Assembly: GCF_038443705.2 (NCBI RefSeq)
Contig: NZ_CP151767.2
Span: 1,736,001-1,800,000, forward strand
DNA from: Yoonia sp. SS1-5
Lineage (GTDB): Bacteria; Pseudomonadota; Alphaproteobacteria; Rhodobacterales; Rhodobacteraceae
DNA: 64,000 nucleotides
Direction of reading: 5' to 3'
The position numbers and the translations under genes are program-made. Positions 46,035 to 55,900 of the stretch are shown one piece after another. The notes beneath the pieces are model-generated. The model was given only the letters and a program-made list of their open reading frames with translations. It ran no database searches and was not told where the DNA came from. Numbering within the stretch: the stretch's first letter is position 1; each line of letters starts with the position of its first letter.

Positions 46035-47881
46035 AAATGGGCCAGATCATCCGGGCGCCGCTATGGCTTCTGGACCGGCTCAATCCGCTGGCGGCCGGGT
46101 CGCAATGGATGCTGCGCAATGCGCCCACATTCTGGCGGGCATCGGTTCTGAAGATGGTCTGGTATCTGCTGCTGGCGCATGTGGGTTTGACGCTGTTTGG
46201 GATGATCGTCGCACGAAACATTACGACAATTCCGATCCACACCGAACTTATGGTGTTTCGGGCATGGGTCTGGCCCATTGCCGCCTTGGTCGCCATCGGC
46301 TGGATGAGCACGATCTGGACCACCCCCCTAATCGACCAGCGTCCGCGCAAGAAACTGATCACGGTTGCGATTTACACCGCCTTTTTCTACGGGCTGACAA
46401 CGCTGACAAACGCGTATTTCATGCCCGTTTCAGGCGCGATCACCAAACTTTACGACGGGGACAATCTGGCCAGCGACCAGCGCGCGCTGAACCAGGGCCT
46501 GGCCGAGATCTGTGGCGAGATCAATCCAAAGCAATACGGGCTTATCGCAACGGTAAACCGGCTCTATGTGGGCGATCCACATCTGGACGACATGCGCTGG
46601 ATCATTGAGACGCTGAAATCCAACGCACCCCCATATTGCGGCGGGGATCGTTCGCTGAGCTTCGATTTGCGCTACTATGAAGTCAGCGATGTCGATGGGT
46701 TCGTCGACGCGTTGGCCAATCCGGATTGGGGGGGCTATTGGGTCCAAGAGCTTTTTGGCCCAGCGGGCAGCGCCGCCCTGACACGATTTGACAGTATCAG
46801 TTTCCATATGAATATGCAGGGCCGTCTTGATGCGGCCGCAGCGGCAACAGCGATATCATCACAGCAAGGGTCACTTCGGATCCTGCACGGGCTTCTACAG
46901 CCGACTGCATTGCTTGTCTCATTCATCATGGCCTTGATCCTGTTTTCCACCGAAAATTCTACCGGGACATTTCGCAGGTTCTGGAGCCGGGCCATCAGCT
47001 TTCTGCGCCTGCGCTGGTTATCTTGGTTGGGGGGGCCGTTTCGGGCCATCGACAGGGTGCTTCTGGCGAATGCCCCGCGCCTTTGGCTGGCCCGCTACCA
47101 CGTGGCTATCCCGCTTTCGGCACTGGTGCTGTGCTTTGGTTTTTTTGCCTTTGAGTTGTCTGAAATTGCCTATCAATACGCCGACCAGAACTTTGGCCAC
47201 TGGCTGAGCACGGATGTTTTCGGGATCGCCTATGCAACCGTATTTTGCGTATCGCTGGTTGTTATCGGCCTCATTCTGCTGCGCTCGCAATCGCGTTTCA
47301 TGGCAATCGACCGAACATCGCCCGGGGCGGCGGCGCGTGCGTTCACGGCACTTTTTGGGCCACCATTTGTTGCGGTATCAATACTGTTTGCCATCGGGGC
47401 CCTGCGCGATGACGACGGTCTGCTGATCGTCACCCTGTCAGGGATTATTCTGGCCTTTGTGGCGGCCGCACTGACATGGGGCCTGTGCTTTGCCGGCATG
47501 TGGGACACGTTGAAAGGGTTTGGTGCAGCGCTTATCGTCAGCAATCTCTTCGCTGCGATCTTGATCATTCTGAACCCGTCAGACGCGCTGTTGAAGGGCG
47601 TGTTTCATGCCTTTGTGATCGTCATGATCCTGCTTGTCATTCGCTGGCCCCGCTGGCTGGGCAGGCTGTTATCGTCGACAGTTGTGGTGATATTTGTGAC
47701 GCTGATGGCCGGTTTTGTCCCTTTTATCACCGCCGCAACCGCAGCGGTCTACCTTGAGGGGACCGTCAATGACGATCTGTTTTTCGCAATATCGGTTCTG
47801 GGATTTGCCCCGCTGATCCTGCTGCTGTTACCCACGTTGAACCAGATGCAGCGGCGCTGGATCGAACCACAGGATAGCTGA
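46031..47881 (+). CDS. Twelve-helix membrane protein, putative ABC permease partner
   Basis: The 616-residue protein has about three helices, a soluble insert of about 160 residues (about 130-290), then about nine more helices. The two halves seem related: NAPTFWRASVLKMVWYLLLA near the N-terminus recurs as NAPRLWLARYHVAIPLSALV near 350, which suggests an internal duplication. It starts at GTG 46031 overlapping the ATPase stop. ATG 46037 is an alternative. I recognise no named family. Position makes it the likely membrane half of the ABC system. Confidence 0.7.
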   Translation: MKMGQIIRAPLWLLDRLNPLAAGSQWMLRNAPTFWRASVLKMVWYLLLAHVGLTLFGMIVARNITTIPIHTELMVFRAWVWPIAALVAIGWMSTIWTTPLIDQRPRKKLITVAIYTAFFYGLTTLTNAYFMPVSGAITKLYDGDNLASDQRALNQGLAEICGEINPKQYGLIATVNRLYVGDPHLDDMRWIIETLKSNAPPYCGGDRSLSFDLRYYEVSDVDGFVDALANPDWGGYWVQELFGPAGSAALTRFDSISFHMNMQGRLDAAAAATAISSQQGSLRILHGLLQPTALLVSFIMALILFSTENSTGTFRRFWSRAISFLRLRWLSWLGGPFRAIDRVLLANAPRLWLARYHVAIPLSALVLCFGFFAFELSEIAYQYADQNFGHWLSTDVFGIAYATVFCVSLVVIGLILLRSQSRFMAIDRTSPGAAARAFTALFGPPFVAVSILFAIGALRDDDGLLIVTLSGIILAFVAAALTWGLCFAGMWDTLKGFGAALIVSNLFAAILIILNPSDALLKGVFHAFVIVMILLVIRWPRWLGRLLSSTVVVIFVTLMAGFVPFITAATAAVYLEGTVNDDLFFAISVLGFAPLILLLLPTLNQMQRRWIEPQDS

Positions 47882-47884
47882 CAG

Positions 47885-48913
47885 ATGCACCAGGCTTTGG
47901 AAGAAATGCGCGATTTGATCGCAGATGGCGCAAGCCAGGATGCGATTGATGCCTTGCTGCCCTTTCTGGCCAGTCAGATGGGGCCAGCGGCTGAACCGCG
48001 CACCCTGCGCCGGTTCAAGGCCTTCCGTGACGAGGCATTGTTGCACGCATCTGGGCTGGCCCGCCTGCCCGCGCGGCGGCGCAAGGGCATTGATGATCCT
48101 GACAGGCTGGACCGCGAGGAAATGCGCTTGACCGGGGCGGTGACCGAACTGATCAGCGATATCGACGACGCGTTGCGCAGCGCAAAGGCCGCCGTTCCTG
48201 CAGCCCCGCCCCCCATGGCGGATGATCTTGCCAGTGCGGTCCCTGAAAAGGTCATCGGGCGCGGAAATCTGCAAGGGCTGGCCTGGCTGTTGCAAGGTGC
48301 AAAGGCGGGCGCGCCTGTCTGCCGGGTCATGACGCCAACGGCCATCGGCACCGGCTTTCTTGTGGCGGGTGGGCTGGTTGTGACCAACAATCATGTGGTC
48401 CCCGACGCGATGATGGCCGCGCAGGCAACCGTCGAATTCAACTACGAACGTGACGAGGCCGGCCAACTCAAGCAATCGGTCATCTACAAGATCAGGGCAG
48501 ATGGCTTTTACACACTTCCGGGTTCGCTGGATTGTACGGTGATGCAAATTGACGCACCGGCCGACGATTTGGCCCAATGGGGCCATTTGTCAATTGATCC
48601 GCAAAGCGCGCCCGCCATCGGCGATCCGGTGGCAATCATCCAGCATCCCAATGGCGGGGAAAAGCAGGTGGCCGTCACCGCGAACGAGGTCGTGGCCGTG
48701 CAGGATGGCAGGTTGGCCTATCTGACCGACACGCTGGGCGGATCCAGCGGCGCACCGGTTTTCAACGAACGCTGGCGGGTCGTCGCCCTGCACCGGGCAG
48801 GCGGTGCCTTGGTCGACGGGCCGGATGGGCGGCATATGCGCGCAAATGAGGGCGTCATGTTCAGCCGCCTGCTGCAGGATGACGGCCTGCGTGACGCCCT
48901 TGGCCTGTCGTGA
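47885..48913 (+). CDS. Trypsin-like serine protease with N-terminal adaptor domain
   Basis: The 342-residue protein has about 100 N-terminal helical residues resembling the stand-alone adaptor at 44.5 kb (EALLHASGLARLP, then ARRRKGIDDPDRLDREE, then TELISDI). A chymotrypsin-fold protease follows with predicted triad His170 (VTNNHVV), Asp216 (GSLDCTVMQI) and Ser288 (GGSSGAPVF). It lacks a signal peptide and so should be cytoplasmic. Adaptor-plus-trypsin combinations are known in predicted bacterial conflict systems. The gene starts 3 bases after the membrane-protein stop. Confidence 0.82.
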   Translation: MHQALEEMRDLIADGASQDAIDALLPFLASQMGPAAEPRTLRRFKAFRDEALLHASGLARLPARRRKGIDDPDRLDREEMRLTGAVTELISDIDDALRSAKAAVPAAPPPMADDLASAVPEKVIGRGNLQGLAWLLQGAKAGAPVCRVMTPTAIGTGFLVAGGLVVTNNHVVPDAMMAAQATVEFNYERDEAGQLKQSVIYKIRADGFYTLPGSLDCTVMQIDAPADDLAQWGHLSIDPQSAPAIGDPVAIIQHPNGGEKQVAVTANEVVAVQDGRLAYLTDTLGGSSGAPVFNERWRVVALHRAGGALVDGPDGRHMRANEGVMFSRLLQDDGLRDALGLS

Positions 48914-49128
48914 GCGGTCGCCGGAAAAATCGCGCGTGGGTTGATTCGAGACATCCGTGACAGGTGGCATTCAAAGCAAGCGGCTGATGGGCGCCGTAGG
49001 CGGCAGTGGCAAGCTGAAATATCCAGCGAGACACCAGCAATTCGACCACCCGCCCCAATAAACCCCAAAGTCCCATTGACCCATAATTGGTGATCTGCTT
49101 TCCTCGACGTCAGGGGTTTTTATTTTTT
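48914..49128. other. Longest spacer of the 41-64 kb region, probable operon break
   Basis: These 215 bases hold no gene. No convincing sigma-70 box, operator or hairpin is visible. Genes before and after it mostly overlap or lie within a few bases, so this is the likely place for a second promoter that starts the SrfABC-type genes. Confidence 0.4.
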
Positions 49129-49815
49129 ATGTTTCGGTTTTTTTCCTTATTGGCCATTTTTGGAACGATCACGGCGGCTGTGCTTGTATTTGCGTTGTCG
49201 CGCAGTGTGTTGCCGGCTTGCGGTGTAATCGCGCAATGGTTCAATGCAACGGCCAGCTATTGCCCGGAACAAGACGTTACCCGCGCCGAAACCATTGATG
49301 ATCTTGATCAGCGGCGGGCCGACCTGCTGGCGCGTATCGCAGACCTGGAAGGCCGGATCGCGGCACAGCATTGTCCGGTTCCCGTCCCACAGGACGAGGC
49401 GGTGCTCGACCCTGACGAGCCGGAACAAATTGACGAAGAACGGTTTGCCGAACGTGATGTGACCCTGCTGGAAGGCTGCTGGCAGCTGGAACAGACGCTG
49501 ACCGTTGAGGATATCCAGACCGGCGCGCTGACCATCTTTGATGATTGGCAAATGTGCTTTGATGCAAATGGTCAGGGCCAGCAGATCATGCGGTCAAATA
49601 ACGGGATCATTTGCGAGGGTGGTGTGCCCGGCCAATTTGACGATGGCGGCCAGCTTTTGATTGCAGAGCCCGGCAATCTGCAATGCTCGGACGGCAGCTT
49701 TATTTATCGGCGCGATATCAGCTGCGGGATCGGCGCGGATGGCTACCTGTCCTGCACCGCCCGGCAGCCAGAGATCAACCGCCAAAACGATCCGTTTCGG
49801 ATGCGGCCTGAATAG
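49129..49815 (+). CDS. Membrane-anchored protein with coiled coil and Cys-rich C-terminal domain
   Basis: The 228-residue protein has an N-terminal helix (about 3-25), the cysteine pair LPACGV...YCPE, a coiled coil (about 52-80) and a C-terminal domain (about 105-215) with several cysteines that may form disulfides. The segment from LPACGV to the coil is recognisably related to the same part of the YfaP-like protein at 51.7 kb. ATG 49129 gives a helix-first protein. The ribosome site CAGGGG is 12 bases upstream, a little far. I recognise no named family. It probably faces the periplasm. Confidence 0.7.
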   Translation: MFRFFSLLAIFGTITAAVLVFALSRSVLPACGVIAQWFNATASYCPEQDVTRAETIDDLDQRRADLLARIADLEGRIAAQHCPVPVPQDEAVLDPDEPEQIDEERFAERDVTLLEGCWQLEQTLTVEDIQTGALTIFDDWQMCFDANGQGQQIMRSNNGIICEGGVPGQFDDGGQLLIAEPGNLQCSDGSFIYRRDISCGIGADGYLSCTARQPEINRQNDPFRMRPE

Positions 49816-49826
49816 GAAGAAAGCTC

Positions 49827-51662
49827 ATGGCGGAATATTTCATCACCAAGACCTCATTGGAGCAATCCAGCCTTTTGCTGGTGGATGACAATCCGGTCCT
49901 GGCCGCGAGTAGTGAAATTCTCGATGCCCTGCGCCAGTCGGGCGATCCGGGTCTTGCAAGCTTTCTGGCCGAACCGCTGTTGTCGCGCCCGGATGCGCAA
50001 GGTCAGGTGGCCGTGTCATGGTATTGCGACACCGAAGGCACACCCCGACCGATGGAAGGCCTCAGCGGTGCGATGCGCGAAGACGTGGCTGACCGGCTGG
50101 CCGAGCGGGTCGCCGCAGTGCGCGCCGTATCCGCCGCCAACCCCGATCTTTCCGCCAAGATTGATGCGGCCCTGTCGATTATTGCCAGATCCGATGTGCT
50201 GGTGGTGGGCGGGCAGCCTGTGCTGATCAACTGGGGGGCTGTTCCGCGCGCCGTTGTCGCCGGGCAAATGACCCAGGCTGCCCATTTTGACGCGACATTT
50301 GGCGAATTGCTGCCCCGAACATCCGAAGCTGCCGTGCCATTCACCAAAGCCGCCCCGGCCGCGGCTGTCGTCGCCGGGGCCGCCGCAACCGGGGCTGCCG
50401 CAAATGCGGCCCCTGCAGATACGTCCGATACAGCCCAGGACCCCCTGGGCGCCGTCCCCGTCCCTGACCCTGACCCTGAAAATGGCGATGGCGGCAACAG
50501 GCCAAGCGTACTGGCCGTTTTCTGGCCACTCGCAGCACTTTGTGTTCTGATGCTTTTGGTCTTGATCTGGCTGCTGCTGCCCGGCACCCGCCTGTTTCCG
50601 CCGGAACCATCAGCCGTGGCGCTTGAAATGCGGGATGGGTCCGAGGAAGCCCTGCGCGATATCAACCGCGGGTTGGAAGAACGGATCGCGATGCTCGAAG
50701 ATGGGCTGGAAAACGGGATCTGCACGCCGGAAGGTGATTTCATCCTGCCCAGCGGGCGCACACCGGAAGGATTGCTGCCGCCCTCTGCCGACCCATCCAC
50801 CGATGATGCCCGCCTGCAGGATAGTCCGCCCGAGGCATTGGTCCCCCCCAACCCCGAACGGGTTCAGGTGCCCCAGAACCGCACCGGCGAAGGCGAAACC
50901 GAAGACCAGGTCACCGGTATTGTTGATATCATCGAACAGAAAACCGTCCTGGTCATTGCCTCTGCCGCGGATGGTACCGGGTTCGGCACGGGGTTTTTTG
51001 TGGCACCGAACATCGTCTTTACCAACCACCACGTGATTGAAAGCGCCATCGTCAGCGGCGAGGTTCTGGTCATGAACGAGGCGCTTGGGGTGCCGACACC
51101 CGCCCGGATCATTCGGCATGATGGCCCGTTCGAGCAGACTGGCGGGGATTTCGCGCTGTTAGAGATTGAAGGGGCAAACGCGCCCTATTTCGATCTGCTC
51201 GCACCCGAGCAGGAGGTCAAGGGACAAGCCGCCATCGCCGCTGGTTTCCCCTTTGATATTGTTGGCAGCGATGTCCGTTTTCAGGACCTGATGGAAGGCC
51301 GCAGTACGGTTGCCCCTGATCTGGTCATCACCAATGGGATCGTGAACACCCAGCAGCAGATCGCCACAAATGTCAGCGTGCTGGTGCATTCGGCCTCTAT
51401 TTCCAAGGGCAATTCCGGTGGCCCACTGGTTGATATGTGCGGCCGCGTGATCGGAATGAACACATTTGTGTCCGAACAGGCCTTCCGCAACCTCAATATT
51501 GCCCAGTCGATGCCATCGCTGCTGCGTTTTCTCGGCGCGGGTCAGGGGGGCGAGGTCACGATTGCCGATAGCGGCTGCGCACCAAATATCACACCGCCGC
51601 AGGCCCCCACGCCCGCACCCGAGGCCGAGGCAGCACCCGCCCCCGAGGACACCAGCGAATGA
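49827..51662 (+). CDS. SrfA-like membrane protein with C-terminal trypsin-like protease
   Basis: The 611-residue protein has an N-terminal domain (about 1-165) resembling SrfA-family proteins, with FLAEPLLSR, VSWYCDTEG and QPVLINWGAVP. An Ala/Pro linker, a membrane helix (about 226-250) and a coil (about 265-290) follow. A periplasmic chymotrypsin-fold domain (about 370-590) carries predicted His402, Asp441 and Ser530 (SKGNSGGPLVD). The tail is rich in P, A and E. It overlaps the next gene as ATGA. The same SrfA-like domain opens the next protein, so the two are paralogs with different periplasmic ends. Confidence 0.82.
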   Translation: MAEYFITKTSLEQSSLLLVDDNPVLAASSEILDALRQSGDPGLASFLAEPLLSRPDAQGQVAVSWYCDTEGTPRPMEGLSGAMREDVADRLAERVAAVRAVSAANPDLSAKIDAALSIIARSDVLVVGGQPVLINWGAVPRAVVAGQMTQAAHFDATFGELLPRTSEAAVPFTKAAPAAAVVAGAAATGAAANAAPADTSDTAQDPLGAVPVPDPDPENGDGGNRPSVLAVFWPLAALCVLMLLVLIWLLLPGTRLFPPEPSAVALEMRDGSEEALRDINRGLEERIAMLEDGLENGICTPEGDFILPSGRTPEGLLPPSADPSTDDARLQDSPPEALVPPNPERVQVPQNRTGEGETEDQVTGIVDIIEQKTVLVIASAADGTGFGTGFFVAPNIVFTNHHVIESAIVSGEVLVMNEALGVPTPARIIRHDGPFEQTGGDFALLEIEGANAPYFDLLAPEQEVKGQAAIAAGFPFDIVGSDVRFQDLMEGRSTVAPDLVITNGIVNTQQQIATNVSVLVHSASISKGNSGGPLVDMCGRVIGMNTFVSEQAFRNLNIAQSMPSLLRFLGAGQGGEVTIADSGCAPNITPPQAPTPAPEAEAAPAPEDTSE

Positions 51663-52960
51663 CGACACCGCGCAGGATCGCCATTACGGGAACGGATGGC
51701 CTGCTGGTTCTGGGATCAGCGGGCCAACGATCTTACGAGATGATCTCGGCCACGATTGGCCGGTCCCTGTCGGATGCGCATGTCAATCTTTTTGCCGAAC
51801 CTGTCGCATCGGATAATGGCGAGCTTACCGATTGGTATTCCAGCTTGCCGGGCGAAACCATGGCCCTGTCCGATCTGCCGGATGCGGACCAGCAGCTGGT
51901 TGAGGACAAGCTGTCCACACTGATGGATGACATCCGCGGTCTGGCGGCCGAGATGCGCGCATCGAAAGACGCAGCCACCCAACGACTGGCCGAGGCGTTG
52001 GACAATGCGGTGAAAATCCCCGGACCCAAAAGCGTCTTTGTCATCGCTGGCACAACCGAAGACGGCACCCGGGACCTGCAGCCTGTCCTGGTCGATTGGG
52101 CCAGCGTCGCGGAAAGCACCGCCGCCACAAATTCGGCGGGCCTTGTGGCCTGGACGCCCCGGCGCAGGCCCGTCGCGCCGCCGCCCTCGCCCGCACCAGC
52201 GCCACCCGTGGCCGAAACCGTCACCCCGGTTGTGCAGCCCGTGCCGGTTGCCGTCGATGATCGCAGGCAACGCTACTGGATTGGCGGACTTTTATCCCTG
52301 CTGCTGGCGCTCTTGACGGGCGCCGTGCTGTGGCTCTTGCTGCCTGCGTGCGGGGTCGCCTTGTTCGGCGGCAATTTCTGCCCTGCCGAAAGCACGGTTG
52401 CCGAAATCCGCGATGCGGACACGTTAGGCACGCTTAGCCGGGATCGGGCGGTGCTTGAAAACCGCGTCGCCCTGCTGGAGCGCGAGTTGCAGAACGTCCA
52501 GAACGCCTGCGCGCCGCTTCCGCCAGAACCCGAACCGGAACCGACACCACCCGAAGAACCGCAGGACGAAATCGACGAACGTCTTGAGCGCGAAGACGCC
52601 AGTTCGGGCGATCTGGATTTCGCGTTGGTCTGGGATTCGCAGGCGGATCTTGATCTGCATGTCACCTGTCCTTCGGGCGAGACAATCTATTACGGCAGAA
52701 GTTCGGCCTGTGGCGGTACACTGGATGTTGATATGAACGCCCGTGGCGTCCGGTCGGATGATCCGGTGGAACATATCTATTTCGTCGACCCGGCCGGTGG
52801 AACCTATAAGATCAAGGTCGTCTTCTACAATGCCACTAGCTTTGGGGGGACGCATGACTTTACGGTCAGAATTGCCTTTGGCGACAGACAGGAAGTGTTC
52901 CGGGGCAGCGTAAGCCAGTCGCGCACCACCTGGACCCAAGACTATGTCTATACTGAATGA
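51659..52960 (+). CDS. SrfA-like membrane protein with C-terminal YfaP-like domain
   Basis: The 433-residue protein has an N-terminal SrfA-like domain (about 1-165, with NLFAEPVAS, TDWYSSLPG and QPVLVDWASV). A Pro-rich linker, a membrane helix (about 205-228), the LPACGV cysteine segment, a coil (about 255-280) and an acidic Pro/Glu stretch follow. The C-terminal domain is YfaP/DUF2135-like (about 315-433), marked by ALVWDSQADLDLHVTCPSGE, CGGTLDVDMNARG and GGTYKIKVVFYN. Such domains occur at the ends of surface or vWA-linked proteins. It is coupled by ATGA overlaps to the protease paralog upstream and to srfB downstream. Confidence 0.8.
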   Translation: MTTPRRIAITGTDGLLVLGSAGQRSYEMISATIGRSLSDAHVNLFAEPVASDNGELTDWYSSLPGETMALSDLPDADQQLVEDKLSTLMDDIRGLAAEMRASKDAATQRLAEALDNAVKIPGPKSVFVIAGTTEDGTRDLQPVLVDWASVAESTAATNSAGLVAWTPRRRPVAPPPSPAPAPPVAETVTPVVQPVPVAVDDRRQRYWIGGLLSLLLALLTGAVLWLLLPACGVALFGGNFCPAESTVAEIRDADTLGTLSRDRAVLENRVALLERELQNVQNACAPLPPEPEPEPTPPEEPQDEIDERLEREDASSGDLDFALVWDSQADLDLHVTCPSGETIYYGRSSACGGTLDVDMNARGVRSDDPVEHIYFVDPAGGTYKIKVVFYNATSFGGTHDFTVRIAFGDRQEVFRGSVSQSRTTWTQDYVYTE

Positions 52961-55900
52961 GGAACGCTGACACGATGTTTGACAAGAATGAAGGGCTCGC
53001 AGACCTCCCCAAGTGGCAGGATGAGGTGACGATTGTACCTTTCTCAGGCATTCAGATTCTCGATTTCGGGTTCAAGATGGATGATGTGGCCAGCAAGGGC
53101 CGCTATCTGGAAAAGACCGTCGGCCATGAAGGCGACATGACCAAGCGGATGCTGATCCCGCTGCCGGCCAATGTTGATGAGGCGTCAGAGATCATCGACA
53201 CCAAGGCCGAAGATGACCCCGATCCGTACACGATTGATCAGGAACGCGCCCTTGCCCCGTTTCTGAATACCTGGGTGCCCGTCCCCGTCTTGCGCATCAA
53301 ACGTGACAAGGGGATCAAGCTGGGCGAGCGCTATGATCCCGGCCCCACATCATGGGCGCGCGTTCGGGTGACGGAACTGGAACAACCCGACCCCAAGACG
53401 GGCCACACCCACCGGGTGCATCTGGCGCTCGACACGATGCTGGGTGCAAAAAATGCGGCCGAGCGGTTTGTGGCCCCTGATGAGGATGACGTCAAAAACC
53501 CGCGCGAGTTCCGGTTCGTCAGCGATTCAAGTGCGGTCACCTGGTTTCTGAGCAACCCGCAATCATCCGAGGCCAGGCCCGACCTCACCGTCGATCATCA
53601 GCGCTGGGTCTCGGACTGGGTGCGCGAGCTGTTCATTGACTTCAAACAGCGCGAAGCCGCCGAAATGGACCGGGTCTTTCGCGAAGACAGGCTTAAGTAT
53701 CATTTCGAACACTGGTCGCGCTATTTGCAGTTTCTGGCGACGGTTGATGCAGCGGTCGATATTCCGAAAATCCGGTTTCTCGATACCGTGTCACCGCGCG
53801 ATGCGGTGCCGCCGGTCGAGGTTGATCTGGTTCTAGATATCGGCAACAGCCGCACCTGCGGGATTTTCATCGAACGTTTCCCCGATGGCAGCCAAGTTGA
53901 CCTGACACGCTCGTTTCCGCTGCAGCTACGCGATCTGTCGCGTCCGGAATTCACCTATTCGGGGCTAATCGAAAGCCGGGTCGAATTTGCTGATCTGACC
54001 TTCGGCAAAGATCGTTATGCATCGCTTTCCGGGCGGGGCAACGGGTTTTTGTGGCCAAGTTTTGTACGCGTCGGCCCCGAGGCCCAGCGCCTGACCCAGG
54101 CCGAAATGGGGACAGAGACGACGTCGGGGCTTTCCTCGCCCAAGCGTTACCTTTGGGACACCGCCCCGACACGTCAGGACTGGCGGTTTCATAACCACAC
54201 CGACCCCAACAACCTGCCCCGCAACGCGCGCGCGATCATGCTCTACCTCAATGAGGCGGGCGATGAACTGGCCGAGGTCGAACGCGAGATCAAGGAAGGG
54301 TTGCGGCGCAAGGAAGACACATCGCTTGCCTCGGCAATCCGGCCCCGGTTCTCGCGCTCTTCGGTCTATACGTTCATGCTGTGCGAGCTGATCTCGCAGG
54401 CCCTGATCCAGATCAATGATCCTGCGGGCCGTTTGCGCAGATATCAGACAAACCTGCCCCGGCGCCTGTCCCGGATCATCCTGACATTGCCCACTGCCAC
54501 ACCAGTTCAAGAGCAAAAGATCATCCGGTCACGCACCAATGCGGCCCTGTCACTGGTCTGGAAGCGGCTGGGGATCGCCAAGGGCAGTTCGAATATCTCG
54601 ATCGAACCGGAACTGATTGTCGAATGGGACGAGGCAAGTTGCACCCAACTGGTCTATCTTTACTCTGAGATCGCCCAGCGGCTGAACGGCCAGATTGACG
54701 CCTATCTCGACCTCAAGGGGACCCGTCGCAGGCATCACGTCACCGGTGAGGTGCAGCCATCCATGCGGCTGGCCTGCATTGATATCGGGGGTGGGACAAC
54801 CGACCTGATGATCACCACATATTTCGGCAAGGACAACGCGGTGCTGGACCCACACCAGACCTTCCGCGAGGGGTTCCGGATTGCCGGGGATGATCTGGTG
54901 CGCAAGATCGTCGCCGATATCGTGCTGCCGGAACTGGCCGCATCGGTCGAGGCGGCAGGCGGTCGCGACGTGGCAGGCCGGTTGCGCGAGCTGTTCGCGG
55001 GTGATGTGGGCGGGATCGACGCCCAGCAGGTACAAAAGCGGCGCCAGTTCACCTTGCGTGTTTTGCAGCCCCTTGCGGTTGCCCTGATTTCGGCGGCTGA
55101 GACCGCGACCGATGACGCCGATATCGTGGCATCCGTCAATGATATCCTGGGTGTATCCCCCGATCCAAACCACGCGGCAGAGCTGGCCGCGCAGGAAAAT
55201 TTGGCGCCCGATGCCCCGGTGCCGGAACCGCGCATGCTTTTGAATGTGCCCGAAACCGTCCGCGACTACCTCGAAACGCCGATGCGTGCACAAGGGGCGC
55301 CGAACTGGACCCTGCAGGATCTGGAGTTCTCGACCACCGTGACCGCAATCGACACTGTCGTGCGTGATGTGTTTCACGGCGCGCTGGACAACATGCTTGA
55401 GGTGATCGACCACCTTGGCGCCGACGTCGTGCTGCTGACAGGGCGGCCCTCGCGCCTGCCGGTGGTCCGGGCCATGGTCGAAGAGGCGATGGTTGTTCCC
55501 CCCGACCGCATTGTGTCCATGCATACCTACCGGACGGATCGCTGGTATCCTTACAGAAACCTGATCACCCAGCGCATTGATGATCCCAAAAGCACCGTTG
55601 CGGTTGGCGGTATGCTGATTGCGCTGTCGGGCAGTCGCATGCCGAATTTCAAGGTCCAGACCGAGGCTTACCGCATGCGTTCAACCGCCCGCTATATCGG
55701 CCCGATGGAAAATAACGGCCAGATCATGCAAGCCAATGTGTTGTTTCACCCCGGTAATCCCGCGGCCGGGCAAAAGGCCAATACCCGCGCCGAACTGAAC
55801 CTCTATAATCCGCGCCCAATCGGGTTCCGGCAGCTCCCGCTTGAACGCTGGACGACGACGCCGCTTTATCAACTCGATTTTGCAAATGATGCCGCACGCG

